NCBI GenBank assembly: GCA_016935665.1
Contig: JAFGQN010000242.1
Coordinates: forward strand, 1-64,000
Length of the DNA stretch: 64,000 nt
Source of the DNA: Deltaproteobacteria bacterium
Lineage (GTDB): Bacteria > Myxococcota_A > Polyangia > JAAYKL01
Direction: 5' to 3'
Shown here: positions 24,680 to 34,231 of the stretch, one piece after another
Layout of the letters: the number at the start of each line of letters is the position of its first letter
Numbering within the stretch: the stretch's first letter is position 1
The notes under the pieces: generated by a model
The model's database searches: none
What the model was told of the DNA's origin: nothing
The model's input: the letters and a program-made list of their open reading frames with translations, nothing else
Made by a program: the position numbers and the translations under genes

Positions 24680-26530
24680 TCAATCGTGAATCACAACGCG
24701 GGTGCCGGGATTTTGTGCGGTGGCGAAGACGCCGTGCATTCCTTCGTTTAAGTGGGGACCAGTCCAGAAAAACAGGCGTCTAGCGTCTGCCGGCGAAAGA
24801 TTGATGCACCCATGAGAGCGAACGCGGCCAAACCGGTCATGCCAGAACGCGGCATGGAGTGCAAAGCCCTCTTCAAAATATTGTGTCCAGGGGACATCTT
24901 CAATGGAGTACGAGTCTTCACCCGCATCCGGATCGTCCATGGTGATGGAGACATGCTTGTTGTATATACGAAACTCGCCTTTGGGGGTTTCATATCCGTC
25001 TCGACCCGAGGAAATCAATGTGGCAAAAACCGGTGTCGCGCCTTCGTAGGCCACCAGTGTCTGTTCGGTCAGATTCACATCCACCCAACGTTCATCTTCC
25101 CCCACGCCGCTGGGGGGCGTTACCAAAGATGCGATTCCCACAGCTCTTTTAAAAATGAACTTCCCATTTGCCACCTCCACGTATTCCCTGTTGTTTCGCT
25201 GAATTTTTCCCCGAATCAAAAATGCGTCATAGCGCTTCACGGGACCTCCGTTTTTCAACGGTCCATTCGACGCCTCCTGTGTCAGCAATCGCACGCCGTC
25301 ACTGACAACAAACGCCAAAGGAAGCTTCATTTGCCTGCTCAGCAAAACGCCTTCAAATTTGGAAGGATTCGCCGGATACAGTTCCGCCGCATCGATATAA
25401 CGACCACGAATGGTTTGCTGCCAATTGGCGCCATCCACATTCAGCGTGTTGTTCACGCTGACAAAATACCCCTTATTCATTCGCAAATGCACATATGGCG
25501 GCATCTTCAGCGGGTCGTCGTCCGATTCTTCCGGCCCTTCAGCCGTATCCACCTGTAAAGGTGCGTCAGTCAATTCCGCCGACTCATCAGCAGCTTCGTC
25601 AGTCTCACTATCCATTTCTGCGCGTTCAGCCGGAGATGCCAGCGACTTCGCGTTATCGAGTGCCTTTTGCAGTTGGTTGTCTTTGCTTAAATCAGCGTTT
25701 TGTGAATCGTCTTCTTTTTTTTCATCCGCCCTATCCGTAGGCCCCGCTTCGTTTCTTTTCGTCTGCCCTTCGAACACCGCTTTGGCATGAGCCAACTCCG
25801 TCGCGTCCGGGATTTTCCAGAATTCCGCCACGCCGTTGCGCTTGATGTACCGATAATCATAGGGCAGCGCTTCGTTCAGTCGGGCGTCCCTGGGAGCGGG
25901 TTCAAACGACACAGGCTCCTTTGCCACATTGAACCCCTTGCCGTCACAGATAAATCCCCCGCCGCGAATCTCATGCCAACCTCGGGCACAACTCTTTGTG
26001 GAGACCCTCCTGGAAACGCTAAATGTCGTTCCCCGTCGTGCATATGCCAGAACCCTGGCATCCAGTTCGGGTTTTTCCAAAATCTGAGAATGAAAGTGAT
26101 ATGCCACGGCGTGCATTGGATACTGGTCTTCAATTACGGCTTCGGAAGAAGCCTCTGGTTCTTCCAGTTCTTCGCCTGCCGCCTCTATCGTTCGCTCTTC
26201 GTTCGGTTCCCCCGCCTCTTCCAATTCCGCTTCACTGGGTTTGGCAAGTTGAGCGTTTTCCAGCAGTTCCGATTCATTTACAATCGTGGGATCGGCTTGC
26301 CGACCGTTTCCAACATCCACCTTCGCTGGGACTGTCTTCAACGGTTCCAGCGGTGACGACGCGTCATCGCCCATGCATTGCCAGACCCCCAGCGCCCCCA
26401 GTGCGACAAAAACCACGGGCAATACCGCAGCCTGTACCCGCGACGATTTCGCCCTGCCGTTTTTTCGTTTGCGTCCATTGGAAGCGGGCGATTTTACACG
26501 TTTATTCTCCCGCCGAACCTTCTTTACCAT
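24680..26530 (-). CDS. L,D-transpeptidase (YkuD) with membrane anchor
   Basis: The 616-residue protein starts at ATG 26530 with GAAGGAG six bases upstream. A basic N-terminus (KKVRRENKRVKS...) leads to one membrane helix (about 33-53). A long acidic Glu/Asp/Ala linker (about 60-290) contains an SH3-like segment (about residues 130-200). The C-terminal YkuD domain has the catalytic RSHGCINLSPADARRLF motif, Cys575. The enzyme should form 3-3 crosslinks in peptidoglycan or attach proteins to it in the periplasm. The long acidic linker may span the periplasm. It stands alone on this strand. Confidence 0.9.
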   Translation of the reverse strand: MVKKVRRENKRVKSPASNGRKRKNGRAKSSRVQAAVLPVVFVALGALGVWQCMGDDASSPLEPLKTVPAKVDVGNGRQADPTIVNESELLENAQLAKPSEAELEEAGEPNEERTIEAAGEELEEPEASSEAVIEDQYPMHAVAYHFHSQILEKPELDARVLAYARRGTTFSVSRRVSTKSCARGWHEIRGGGFICDGKGFNVAKEPVSFEPAPRDARLNEALPYDYRYIKRNGVAEFWKIPDATELAHAKAVFEGQTKRNEAGPTDRADEKKEDDSQNADLSKDNQLQKALDNAKSLASPAERAEMDSETDEAADESAELTDAPLQVDTAEGPEESDDDPLKMPPYVHLRMNKGYFVSVNNTLNVDGANWQQTIRGRYIDAAELYPANPSKFEGVLLSRQMKLPLAFVVSDGVRLLTQEASNGPLKNGGPVKRYDAFLIRGKIQRNNREYVEVANGKFIFKRAVGIASLVTPPSGVGEDERWVDVNLTEQTLVAYEGATPVFATLISSGRDGYETPKGEFRIYNKHVSITMDDPDAGEDSYSIEDVPWTQYFEEGFALHAAFWHDRFGRVRSHGCINLSPADARRLFFWTGPHLNEGMHGVFATAQNPGTRVVIHD

Positions 26531-26707
26531 GTGATTCTCCTTCGTCACTTCACATTCCGACAATGTGTGTTTCAAATAGCAATGTCCAGAAAAGTGACCA
26601 AATCCCCAACGCACGACATAACATGTCCATTTCGACCCTGAAAAGCACCACTACTTTTCAGGTCAGCCACCCATCCGAAACCAGGGGATTGAAAATAAAA
26701 GGTGTTC

Positions 26708-26729
26708 GGAAAGGCGCTGTGGCCTTTCC
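26708..26729 (-). terminator. Hairpin, possible terminator
   Basis: GGAAAGGC and GCCTTTCC form an 8-bp stem with a 6-base loop, directly after the stop of the DUF2007-like gene on the minus strand. It is followed by an imperfect T-rich tract (CCTTTTATTTT), so it could be a weak intrinsic terminator. Confidence 0.5.
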
Positions 26730-26741
26730 ACTGGGATCGTT

Positions 26742-27116
26742 CTACTTTATTTCTTCGCTGACGGCATCGTCCAAATCGCTCTCGTCCTCAGATTCGCTGC
26801 TATCCTGCACGGCTTCCTGCTCTAAATCTTCCGCGTCATTGGTATCTTCATCCAGGTTCCCGTCTTCGGGCGACGGTTGCTGCTGCAAGGATTGATATTC
26901 CTCAAGTAATACTTTTCCCCGTTCTAAATCTTCTGCAAGTATCCGAAACAAAACAGGATTTGCAGCCCTGGGAATAAGCTGCGACATAAATCCGGCGCCC
27001 GACCGATTTACGACCTGGAACTCCACATCACCATCTTCGAGAAATGCAGCCAGCAGATCCGCTTGAACCGGGTCACTAACCCTCGTCAATTCCACATATT
27101 CAGACTGTTCGGTCAT
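26742..27116 (-). CDS. DUF2007-like small protein with acidic tail
   Basis: The 124-residue protein starts at ATG 27116 after GAGGAGG. The first 70 residues fit the DUF2007 (putative signal-transducing) fold: VxLTRVxDPxxADLLxAFLEDGDVEFxVVN, then a strand and ILAEDLERGKVLLEEY. The last 50 residues are almost all Asp/Glu/Ser/Gln and probably disordered. The function of DUF2007 proteins is unknown. The gene upstream on the other strand diverges from it. Confidence 0.7.
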   Translation of the reverse strand: MTEQSEYVELTRVSDPVQADLLAAFLEDGDVEFQVVNRSGAGFMSQLIPRAANPVLFRILAEDLERGKVLLEEYQSLQQQPSPEDGNLDEDTNDAEDLEQEAVQDSSESEDESDLDDAVSEEIK

Positions 27117-27295
27117 TCATGCCTCCTCAGGTTGGTTATCAGTAATAGGGTAGCGCAGAAATTAATAAACGCCACACCCGACATCCGATATTTTATTTCT
27201 TCTGCCACGGCAAAAGAAAGGTTTTGGAATGGTGATTGATTTTGGGGCAATTTACTGGTAATTGAAGCAAAAAATCTCGGTCCGAAGGAGGCACC

Positions 27296-27748
27296 ATGGG
27301 TATTTTAAAGGATAACATTTTGGACGAATCAAAAAAACCTTCTGTAATACAAGACTGTGTACAACTGGTAGACGCTGAAGTGGCCGCAAAAAAAGGCGTC
27401 ACGGGCATGATGATTAAAAGCAGCTACAAAGTGTTCAAGGCCATCAAACCCACAATTGTTAAAGACGCCGTAGAAACACTGTTGGACGATTTCGCAAAGA
27501 GACTGGATGAGCAATACGAAAAGTATCAGGCTGCCGTTCCCGATAAATCCCAGCCGTTCGACAAATGGGCAACGTCACGGGACAGAGAAATTGCCGACCA
27601 GCTGCTGGGAGTTACAGACGACATTATCGCGCGCAGCGACAAAGGCGCTATCAAAAAGATTTACAGTGGCCTGCGTGGTGTTGCCGAGAAAAATGTGGCT
27701 GCAGCCGTTCCCGCCATTGGCAAACTGGTAATGAAATACGCCGGATAA
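27296..27748 (+). CDS. Conserved-looking hypothetical helical protein
   Basis: The 150-residue protein starts at ATG 27296 with GAAGGAGG just upstream. It is predicted mainly helical, with no signal peptide. A central region (VTGMMIKSSYKVFKAIKPTI) is weakly amphipathic. It may belong to a small family of uncharacterised proteins seen in myxobacteria (I recall something like DUF6918), but I am not sure. Good RBS and codon pattern make it a probable real gene. Flanking genes do not indicate a role. Confidence 0.6.
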   Translation: MGILKDNILDESKKPSVIQDCVQLVDAEVAAKKGVTGMMIKSSYKVFKAIKPTIVKDAVETLLDDFAKRLDEQYEKYQAAVPDKSQPFDKWATSRDREIADQLLGVTDDIIARSDKGAIKKIYSGLRGVAEKNVAAAVPAIGKLVMKYAG

Positions 27749-27941
27749 GCGCGTCACTTTTTCACTTCACCAAACGCATTTCAGCGTTAAATGCCGTCCT
27801 TGCCCCCCTGGATGTCAATTCCTTTTATTATACGCGCGACGACAGCGCTTTTCTGAACACGTCGACACATGGTTGAAATTTTACTCTTTTCGTGTTTAGT
27901 CTTGCGGTTGCGTACAGTAATGCGCTGGAAAGCAGACGGAA

Positions 27942-29240
27942 ATGACACGACCTGTAAAAACAGTACTGACAACCACGGTTTCGCTGCTCCTGCTGATATG
28001 TGGGTTTGCTGCACTGGCCGGCAAATGGCCCTGGCAGCGACGCATCGGAAAAGATGTTGAAATTCATCACAAGCGGCAACATGAGAACCGCGTCCTTCCG
28101 GAGATGTGGCCCGACGAGCCCGCTACCCCCGCCACAATTGATGAAGCTGGATTTGTCACCGCTCTGCGGCAAATCTGTGGTGAAAAGCGCCTTGGTCCGG
28201 AACGGGGCCAAAAGTTCGGCGCAGCTATCCTGCTATACGCGCGATTGTTTAAAGTCGATCCCTTTCTTGTTGGCGGCCTGATTTACGACCAATCCCGGTG
28301 TCTGCCCAAACAACCGGACAACGAAAACCGTTTATATGGCCTTAGCCGAATCGACGTGGCCATGCATGCGCCGCATGTGCGTGACAAAAAATACAATTAC
28401 TGGATTCGCGAAAACAACCAATGGAAAAAAAAATCACTCGCGGTTGAAAAGTATCCGTTCAACCTGTGGAAGGCGGCCAATCCCATTTCAAATATTTATT
28501 GGACTGCAGCTATTTTACGGGTGTTTAAAGAACAACACGCCGATTTGGCAGACGCATTCGCAGACGGATTTGAACACGCGCAGTACAGGCACTATGTGTC
28601 TCACTGGTTTTTCGGGGATAACGTGCAGAGTTCCGAACCCGAAGATCGCGTGTTGACTGCACGGCGCCGATTGCTCCAATATTATCACGGGGGGCAAATC
28701 ACTGCGGCCGGTGAGTACGGTGGCTTGCCGCTGGTCTCCCCGCTGGATGGGGTACCGCGCATGGTGCTCGATGAATTTGGCCGGTGGCGCGGAAAACGTC
28801 GAACCGGATACAAACACAACGGCGTGGACCTGGTGGCAGAACTCGATGAACCGATTCGCGCCGTGGCCGATGGCAAGACCGTTTTTGTGGGGGTGGATAT
28901 GCCCAACGCCGGTTCCAAACGCCTGACAGGGGAAGAGGCCACGCGATTTGATCCGCGAAAAATGGGGGCCGGCGGGCGATATGTGGCCATTAATCATGGC
29001 AATGGTCTGCGTTCGTATTATATGCATATGGATACCATCGTTGTGGATGATTGGAGCGATGTGAAAGCCGGTGATATCATCGGCACGGTGGGCCGCAGCG
29101 GGTCCACCGAATCCGGACCGCACCTGCATCTGGAGTTCCGAACCGACAGCGGGCGAGAAGATCCCGCGCAATTCATGCAAAAAGTGCTGATAGACCCCAA
29201 ACGCTGGCGAGACATGCGGCGTTCGGTGGCGTCGCAGTAA
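27942..29240 (+). CDS. M23 peptidase with inactive-looking transglycosylase domain
   Basis: The 432-residue protein has an N-terminal membrane helix (about 8-27). Residues about 70-200 resemble a soluble lytic transglycosylase fold (VDPFLVGGLIYDQSRCLP, then LYGLSRID), but the residue at the usual catalytic Glu is Gln117. The C-terminal M23 (LytM) domain has Zn-binding HNGVD (His292) and HLHLEF motifs, so the endopeptidase site looks complete. It should cut peptide crosslinks of peptidoglycan in the periplasm. The start ATG 27942 has a weak site (GGAAATG region). It runs with no close neighbour. Confidence 0.85.
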   Translation: MTRPVKTVLTTTVSLLLLICGFAALAGKWPWQRRIGKDVEIHHKRQHENRVLPEMWPDEPATPATIDEAGFVTALRQICGEKRLGPERGQKFGAAILLYARLFKVDPFLVGGLIYDQSRCLPKQPDNENRLYGLSRIDVAMHAPHVRDKKYNYWIRENNQWKKKSLAVEKYPFNLWKAANPISNIYWTAAILRVFKEQHADLADAFADGFEHAQYRHYVSHWFFGDNVQSSEPEDRVLTARRRLLQYYHGGQITAAGEYGGLPLVSPLDGVPRMVLDEFGRWRGKRRTGYKHNGVDLVAELDEPIRAVADGKTVFVGVDMPNAGSKRLTGEEATRFDPRKMGAGGRYVAINHGNGLRSYYMHMDTIVVDDWSDVKAGDIIGTVGRSGSTESGPHLHLEFRTDSGREDPAQFMQKVLIDPKRWRDMRRSVASQ

Positions 29241-29377
29241 ACCAGCAGTTCCATCCAGCCGGCCATTCGCTTCCAGGGGACGCCACTTTGGGGAAACTGT
29301 TTTTCCTGCGTTTTCGCTTGATGACTCTCTTTTTGAAGGATAGTTAGAGACTTTTTACAACAGGAGTTATCGAGCGA

Positions 29378-30649
29378 ATGACCTTTTATATGGATCCACA
29401 TATTCTTGAAGACGAAACATCTGCAGTGGCGCGCTTACTGAGGTATGTGTCCATCGAGACCACTTCCAATCCCCAAAACAGCGCCTCGCCGTCCAGTGAC
29501 GGACAACGTACTTTTGGTGAGTTGCTGGTAACGGAACTGCAAACGCTTGGCCTGAAAGACGCGAAAATCGACGCCAATGGTTATGTGACAGCCTCCCGGC
29601 ATGGCGCGGGCACAGCCACGATTGGACTGATCGCCCACATGGACACATCCGACGCCTTCAGCGGAAAAAATGTGCAACCGGTTGTGCACCGAAACTACAG
29701 CGGTGAGACAATTCAGCTGAAAAATGAAGTGACCATTTCTCCTGATGATGACAAGTGGCTAAACCAGTGCCTGGGCCACACGATCATTACCGCGGATGGA
29801 ACAACCCTGCTGGGTGCGGACGACAAGGCGGGCGTTGCCATTATCATGGGGGTGCTGGAGTTCCTTCAGAAACATCCGGACGTGACACATCCCACGCTGC
29901 GCATCTGTTTTACACCGGACGAAGAAATTGGACGCGGTACAGCGCATTTTCCCACGTCGGATTTTGGAGCGGACTTCGCCATTACGGTGGATGGCACATT
30001 TGTGGGCGAATTGAATTTCGAAACGTTTGAAGCACACAGCATGGATGTCACATTTGAAGGGGTGTCCGTTCATCCGGGATATGCCAAAGGGGTAATGGTC
30101 AATGCGCTGCGCCATATGGGTGCATTTCTGGAAAAGCTCCCAAAAGCGCAAAGTCCGGAACAGACCGCAGATCGGGAAGGCTTCATTCATCCGGTCAGCG
30201 TCACCGGCGACGCCGCTCGCTGCAGCGTTCACTTGATTATTCGGGATTTCACAGAGGCCGGGGCAAAATCGCTGTGTGCCACTGTCGATCAGTTGGTGCA
30301 ATGCGCAGGAGACGCGGAACCCGGACTGAAAGTCACATCTCACACAGAGTTCAATTATCCCAATATGATGAAGTATATGGAAGCGCATCAAGTCCTTGTC
30401 ACCAACCTTGAAGTTGCGGTACAAAAGGCTGGAATTTCACCGTCCATTGTGCCTATTCGCGGAGGTACGGACGGGGCGAACTTATGCAGGAAAGGACTGT
30501 TGACCCCCAATCTTTTTACCGGAGCAGTCAATTTGCACGGTCCCAAAGAATGGGTGTCCGTAACCAATATGGGATATTCATTCTGCGCTATTCTCAATCT
30601 CCTTCGGTTGTATGCCGGCGAAACGCCGCATGGGAGTATTGATGACTAA
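29378..30649 (+). CDS. pepT: Peptidase T (tripeptide aminopeptidase)
   Basis: The 423-residue cytosolic M20 peptidase removes N-terminal residues from tripeptides. The dinuclear zinc ligands are visible: AHMDTS, GADDKAG with the bridging Asp, the catalytic DEEIGRG, TVDGT, and NLHGPKEW near the C-terminus. The insert domain (GVSVHPGYAKGVMVNA) carries the usual SVHPG motif. Length is about the family norm (around 410). CAGGAG precedes the start at 11 bases, so ATG 29390 is an alternative. The kinase gene downstream overlaps it by eight bases, so they likely form one operon. Confidence 0.95.
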   Translation: MTFYMDPHILEDETSAVARLLRYVSIETTSNPQNSASPSSDGQRTFGELLVTELQTLGLKDAKIDANGYVTASRHGAGTATIGLIAHMDTSDAFSGKNVQPVVHRNYSGETIQLKNEVTISPDDDKWLNQCLGHTIITADGTTLLGADDKAGVAIIMGVLEFLQKHPDVTHPTLRICFTPDEEIGRGTAHFPTSDFGADFAITVDGTFVGELNFETFEAHSMDVTFEGVSVHPGYAKGVMVNALRHMGAFLEKLPKAQSPEQTADREGFIHPVSVTGDAARCSVHLIIRDFTEAGAKSLCATVDQLVQCAGDAEPGLKVTSHTEFNYPNMMKYMEAHQVLVTNLEVAVQKAGISPSIVPIRGGTDGANLCRKGLLTPNLFTGAVNLHGPKEWVSVTNMGYSFCAILNLLRLYAGETPHGSIDD

Positions 30650-32567
30650 ACAGTCGCAACAACCCACACCGACCACGGTGGTTCCAGCCGATGCCCCTTC
30701 GGAGAGCACGCCTGCGGTTTCTGACCAAACCGAGACATCCCTGCAGGAAAAGGTGGATGCCATTTCGGTTCCCCCGGGTGAGAATCTGATTGGCACTGTG
30801 GTGGACGAAAAGTATGAACTGGTGCAGTTGCTGGGCGAAGGGGGAATGGGGCATGTGTATCGCGCGCGTCATGTCCTGATGGGCAAGGAATTCGCGGTGA
30901 AGATGATTCACGCGGAACTGGCCCATGTGAATGAAATTGCCAAACGATTCCAGCGGGAAGCCAAATCCTCCAGTCTGCTGCAGCATCCCAATTGTATTAC
31001 GGTGACCGATTTTGGCGCCTGCGGTGAAGGCAAAGATCAGCGGCTCTACCTGGTCATGGAATTGCTGGTGGGTGAAGATTTGGATGAGCGGCTCAGTCGT
31101 GAAAAAAAGATTGCTCCCAAAAAAGCGGTTGAAATAGCCACGCAAATCCTCAAAGGCCTTGGTCATGCCCACGAACAGGGTGTGATTCATCGGGACCTGA
31201 AACCGGAGAATATTTATCTCATTCCCAGTGAAGGGGGCGAGGAACTGGTGAAAATACTGGACTTCGGCATCGCCAAGATGGCCGACAGCCAGAGCGACAC
31301 AGATAAACTGACCAAAACCGGCGTGGTGTTCGGAACCCCCAAGTATCTCTCTCCGGAGCAGGCATTGGGGGACAAAATCGATCGCCGTTCCGATTTGTAT
31401 GCGGTGGGGGTTATTCTGTTTGAGATGCTCACAGGCGAACCCCCTTTTGCGGGCCGAACGGCAATGGATGTGATGTCCGCGCATCTCACTGCAGCGCCGC
31501 CAAAACTCATCCGGTACGGCAGCTTTCCCCGCGGAATGCAGCGCATCATTCAAAAAGCAATGGCCAAAAAGCCGCAACATCGATTTGCCAGTGCGCAAAA
31601 ATTTATCGCGGCGCTTGAAACCATCGACTACAGCAAAGAATCGCAGCCAACATTGGTCACCAGTCATGTGGCGCGCCAGAGTCTGATGGTAAAAGTCAAA
31701 GATGCGCTTCGGCAATCAGCGGTGAAACTGGCAGCGGTGTTGGTTTTACTTGGCGCCGGTGCAATTGTGGCCGGACATTTCCTGTTATCTGAACCGCCAA
31801 AAAAACGGACCACTGCCCCGGTTGCCAAACCCATCGTGACCAAACCTGATATGCCAAAAGTATCACCGGAAGAAGAACAGTCCAAAAAAATGGCGGCGCT
31901 CCTCGCTGATGCCACCGTCGCCCTGGACGCCGATGAATTCAGGAAAGCGGAAATCGCCTGTCGCAAGGCATTGCTGCTGGACGGGCAAAATCAGCAGGCC
32001 AAAATGCTTTTGGGGCATGTACTGATTGAATCCGGCAGACAGGTGGACGGCGTGTATCAGTATCAGCAGGTGATTGATTCAGATACCGAAAGCGGTAAAA
32101 ATGATCGACTGCGGGCCAATTTGTTCGAAGGGCTGCAGTGGGATTCCATTCGCAAAAAGGCCGCAATGATGCTGGCCGAATATGGCACAGCGGAAGACCT
32201 GGCCCGATTATCCGAATTGGCCAGCTCCGCGCTGACTGCCGGAGATGTGAGGCGCGACGTCCGCCTCGCACTGGAGCGGTTGAATAAAACAGCTAACGTG
32301 GATTGGATAAGCAGCCTGCAGGCGGATTTCAGAGAATTGAAAAGCTGCAAAGAGCGCAACGCCATTATCGCGCAGATGTTGCAGACAGGAACCCCGGAAT
32401 TCATTCCATTTTTGGAGAAATTCGAGATTCGGCAAAAACGAAAAACCCAAAAGCCGCATCCCAATGCATGTCTGCAGGCCAACTTGAAATATGCCCTTCG
32501 AATGCTCAAAAAACAGGAACCTGACACCTCCGAAAAGCCAATCGGAAAAGAGAGTGACGAACAATGA
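30642..32567 (+). CDS. Ser/Thr protein kinase with TPR-like extracytoplasmic region
   Basis: I start at ATG 30642 (GGGAG upstream), giving 641 residues; ATG 30612 is in frame but has no site. The kinase domain (about 50-310) has all key motifs: LGEGGMGHVYRA (P-loop), the AVK lysine, HRDLKPEN with catalytic Asp185, DFGIAK, GTPKYLSPEQ. A membrane helix follows (about 359-382). The remainder, about 260 residues, holds TPR-like helices (ADEFRKAEIACRKALLLDGQNQQAKMLLG) and HEAT-like repeats, likely outside the cytoplasm. Overlap with pepT and a 4-base ATGA overlap with the next gene indicate one operon. Substrates are unknown. Confidence 0.95.
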   Translation: MTKQSQQPTPTTVVPADAPSESTPAVSDQTETSLQEKVDAISVPPGENLIGTVVDEKYELVQLLGEGGMGHVYRARHVLMGKEFAVKMIHAELAHVNEIAKRFQREAKSSSLLQHPNCITVTDFGACGEGKDQRLYLVMELLVGEDLDERLSREKKIAPKKAVEIATQILKGLGHAHEQGVIHRDLKPENIYLIPSEGGEELVKILDFGIAKMADSQSDTDKLTKTGVVFGTPKYLSPEQALGDKIDRRSDLYAVGVILFEMLTGEPPFAGRTAMDVMSAHLTAAPPKLIRYGSFPRGMQRIIQKAMAKKPQHRFASAQKFIAALETIDYSKESQPTLVTSHVARQSLMVKVKDALRQSAVKLAAVLVLLGAGAIVAGHFLLSEPPKKRTTAPVAKPIVTKPDMPKVSPEEEQSKKMAALLADATVALDADEFRKAEIACRKALLLDGQNQQAKMLLGHVLIESGRQVDGVYQYQQVIDSDTESGKNDRLRANLFEGLQWDSIRKKAAMMLAEYGTAEDLARLSELASSALTAGDVRRDVRLALERLNKTANVDWISSLQADFRELKSCKERNAIIAQMLQTGTPEFIPFLEKFEIRQKRKTQKPHPNACLQANLKYALRMLKKQEPDTSEKPIGKESDEQ

Positions 32568-33229
32568 TTCTCAACGGCATTAAACTGCTGATTCACCCCA
32601 AAAACGCGTGGGACAAGTATCTCGCGGAACAGGGCGGACACGCCCCCAACCTGATTGCCGCAGCTTTCACCGCTGCAACCATTCCCGCAGCCTTTGTGGT
32701 GACGGGCCACCTGCTGAGTGCCAGGCTGGGATACGCCGAAAACACCGCTGCCATTCAGCGGGCAGCCATTGGATTTGTGTCGATTTGTATTGGGGCGCTG
32801 GTGATGATTCCGGCTCTGGCATTGCTGCTTCTGCGCATCGGAAACGCCGCCCGCATCGACATGACTGCGGAAAAGGCATCCGCGGCGGCCATGGCGCTGG
32901 TATGGTCCACCTGGGTGTGTGGCATCGTGATGGTTGTGCCCCCGTTGTTGAACCTGCGTCCCGAATACGGTGAATTCGCGTGGACGACCATTTCCCTGAT
33001 GGTGGCCTGGCGCGTGATCAGCCAGACAGTGGGCAATGGTCTGAATGTCAGCCGCAGGTGGCAAAGCAGGTTTAAAGTGGAATCCATGCTGGCCTTTGCC
33101 ATTTTGTTCATATCGATTCCCGTTTTGCCACCGCTGGTAATGCGAATGCTGGTGGGCGTCACCGGTCAGATTGTTTACGGCGCGCCACCGGAACTGGAGT
33201 GGCCACATCCGCCCACTCCAAACTGGTAA
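32564..33229 (+). CDS. Yip1-like multi-pass membrane protein
   Basis: The 221-residue protein has about five hydrophobic helices and a Yip1-family opening (LIHPKNAWDKYL before the first helix). ATGA overlaps the kinase stop. Yip1-like proteins in bacteria have no known activity. Its location between a kinase and a PHP phosphoesterase suggests it might be a membrane partner of the kinase, which is inference. Confidence 0.7.
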   Translation: MILNGIKLLIHPKNAWDKYLAEQGGHAPNLIAAAFTAATIPAAFVVTGHLLSARLGYAENTAAIQRAAIGFVSICIGALVMIPALALLLLRIGNAARIDMTAEKASAAAMALVWSTWVCGIVMVVPPLLNLRPEYGEFAWTTISLMVAWRVISQTVGNGLNVSRRWQSRFKVESMLAFAILFISIPVLPPLVMRMLVGVTGQIVYGAPPELEWPHPPTPNW

Positions 33230-33231
33230 TC

Positions 33232-34068
33232 ATGCTGGATCTCCATACCCACTCCAGCGCTTCAGACGGCACCCTGTCCCCAAAAGAACTGGTTCAACTG
33301 GCAAAAAAGATAAAACTGCGAGCCGTAGGGCTGTGCGACCACGATACCACCGGCGGATTGGATGAGGCCATGCGAACCGCCCGGCAGATTGACCAACTGC
33401 TGATTCCGGGTGTGGAGTTGTCGGCCAATTGTCGCCGGACCACGGTACACATCGTGGGACTCTGCATTCATCATGAATGCGAACCGTTGCAGCGGCTTCT
33501 CGAACAAACCAGACGTATGCGCGATGAGCGTAATCCCCGAATTATTGCAGCGTTGCAGCAGGAGGGCATCGACATATCCATGGATGATGTGACTCAGCTG
33601 GCCGTCGGTAATGCAGTTGGCAGACCCCATTTCGCAGCTGCTCTGATACAAAAAGGAGTGGTAAAGACCGCTGTTCAGGCGTTCGATACATACCTTGGGG
33701 CCAATGGCCGTGCGTATGTTGCCAGGGAACGTCTGGATGCCAAAGATGCCATCCAGATCATTCGGACTGCGGGTGGTGTTCCCATACTCGCCCACCCGCA
33801 TCAAACCGGGCTGGCGGAGGATGCACTGCTCAAACTGGTGGGTCAAATGAAAGAACAGGGACTTTTGGGGATTGAAGTGTTTTGTTCCGGATACACCAGC
33901 AGTATGAGCGCACAATATACACGAGTCGCCAGGCGTCATGGTCTGGTTCGCAGTGGCGGTTCCGATTTTCACGGGGCAGCCAAACCCAACATCCGTTTGG
34001 GTCGCGGCATCGGAAATCTGTACGTTCGCGATGATTTGCTGGAACCCATCCTGGCTCTGGCAAAATAA
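33232..34068 (+). CDS. PHP-domain phosphoesterase (RNase AM/YciV-like)
   Basis: The 278-residue protein carries the PHP metal site: DLHTHS near the N-terminus (His5, His7), CDHDTTGG, GVELSAN, ILAHPHQ and SGGSDFHG. Family members are 3',5'-nucleotidases and 5'-3' exonucleases such as RNase AM, or trpH-type enzymes. ATG 33232 begins two bases after the Yip1 stop; a GTG at 33199 inside the previous gene is an alternative. It is the last gene of the pepT-kinase operon. Confidence 0.88.
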   Translation: MLDLHTHSSASDGTLSPKELVQLAKKIKLRAVGLCDHDTTGGLDEAMRTARQIDQLLIPGVELSANCRRTTVHIVGLCIHHECEPLQRLLEQTRRMRDERNPRIIAALQQEGIDISMDDVTQLAVGNAVGRPHFAAALIQKGVVKTAVQAFDTYLGANGRAYVARERLDAKDAIQIIRTAGGVPILAHPHQTGLAEDALLKLVGQMKEQGLLGIEVFCSGYTSSMSAQYTRVARRHGLVRSGGSDFHGAAKPNIRLGRGIGNLYVRDDLLEPILALAK

Positions 34069-34231
34069 AATCCAAATTCTTTTCAATCAAAAGAAGTACG
34101 TCGTTACAACATCTGCACCATTTTCAACCGGACATTTAATTATCCCGACTTGACACATTTTCCATGTTTTGTACCATGTATTTATTCAGATCAGTATTAA
34201 CGACGGTTCCATCAGCCCACAGGAGGTCTCA

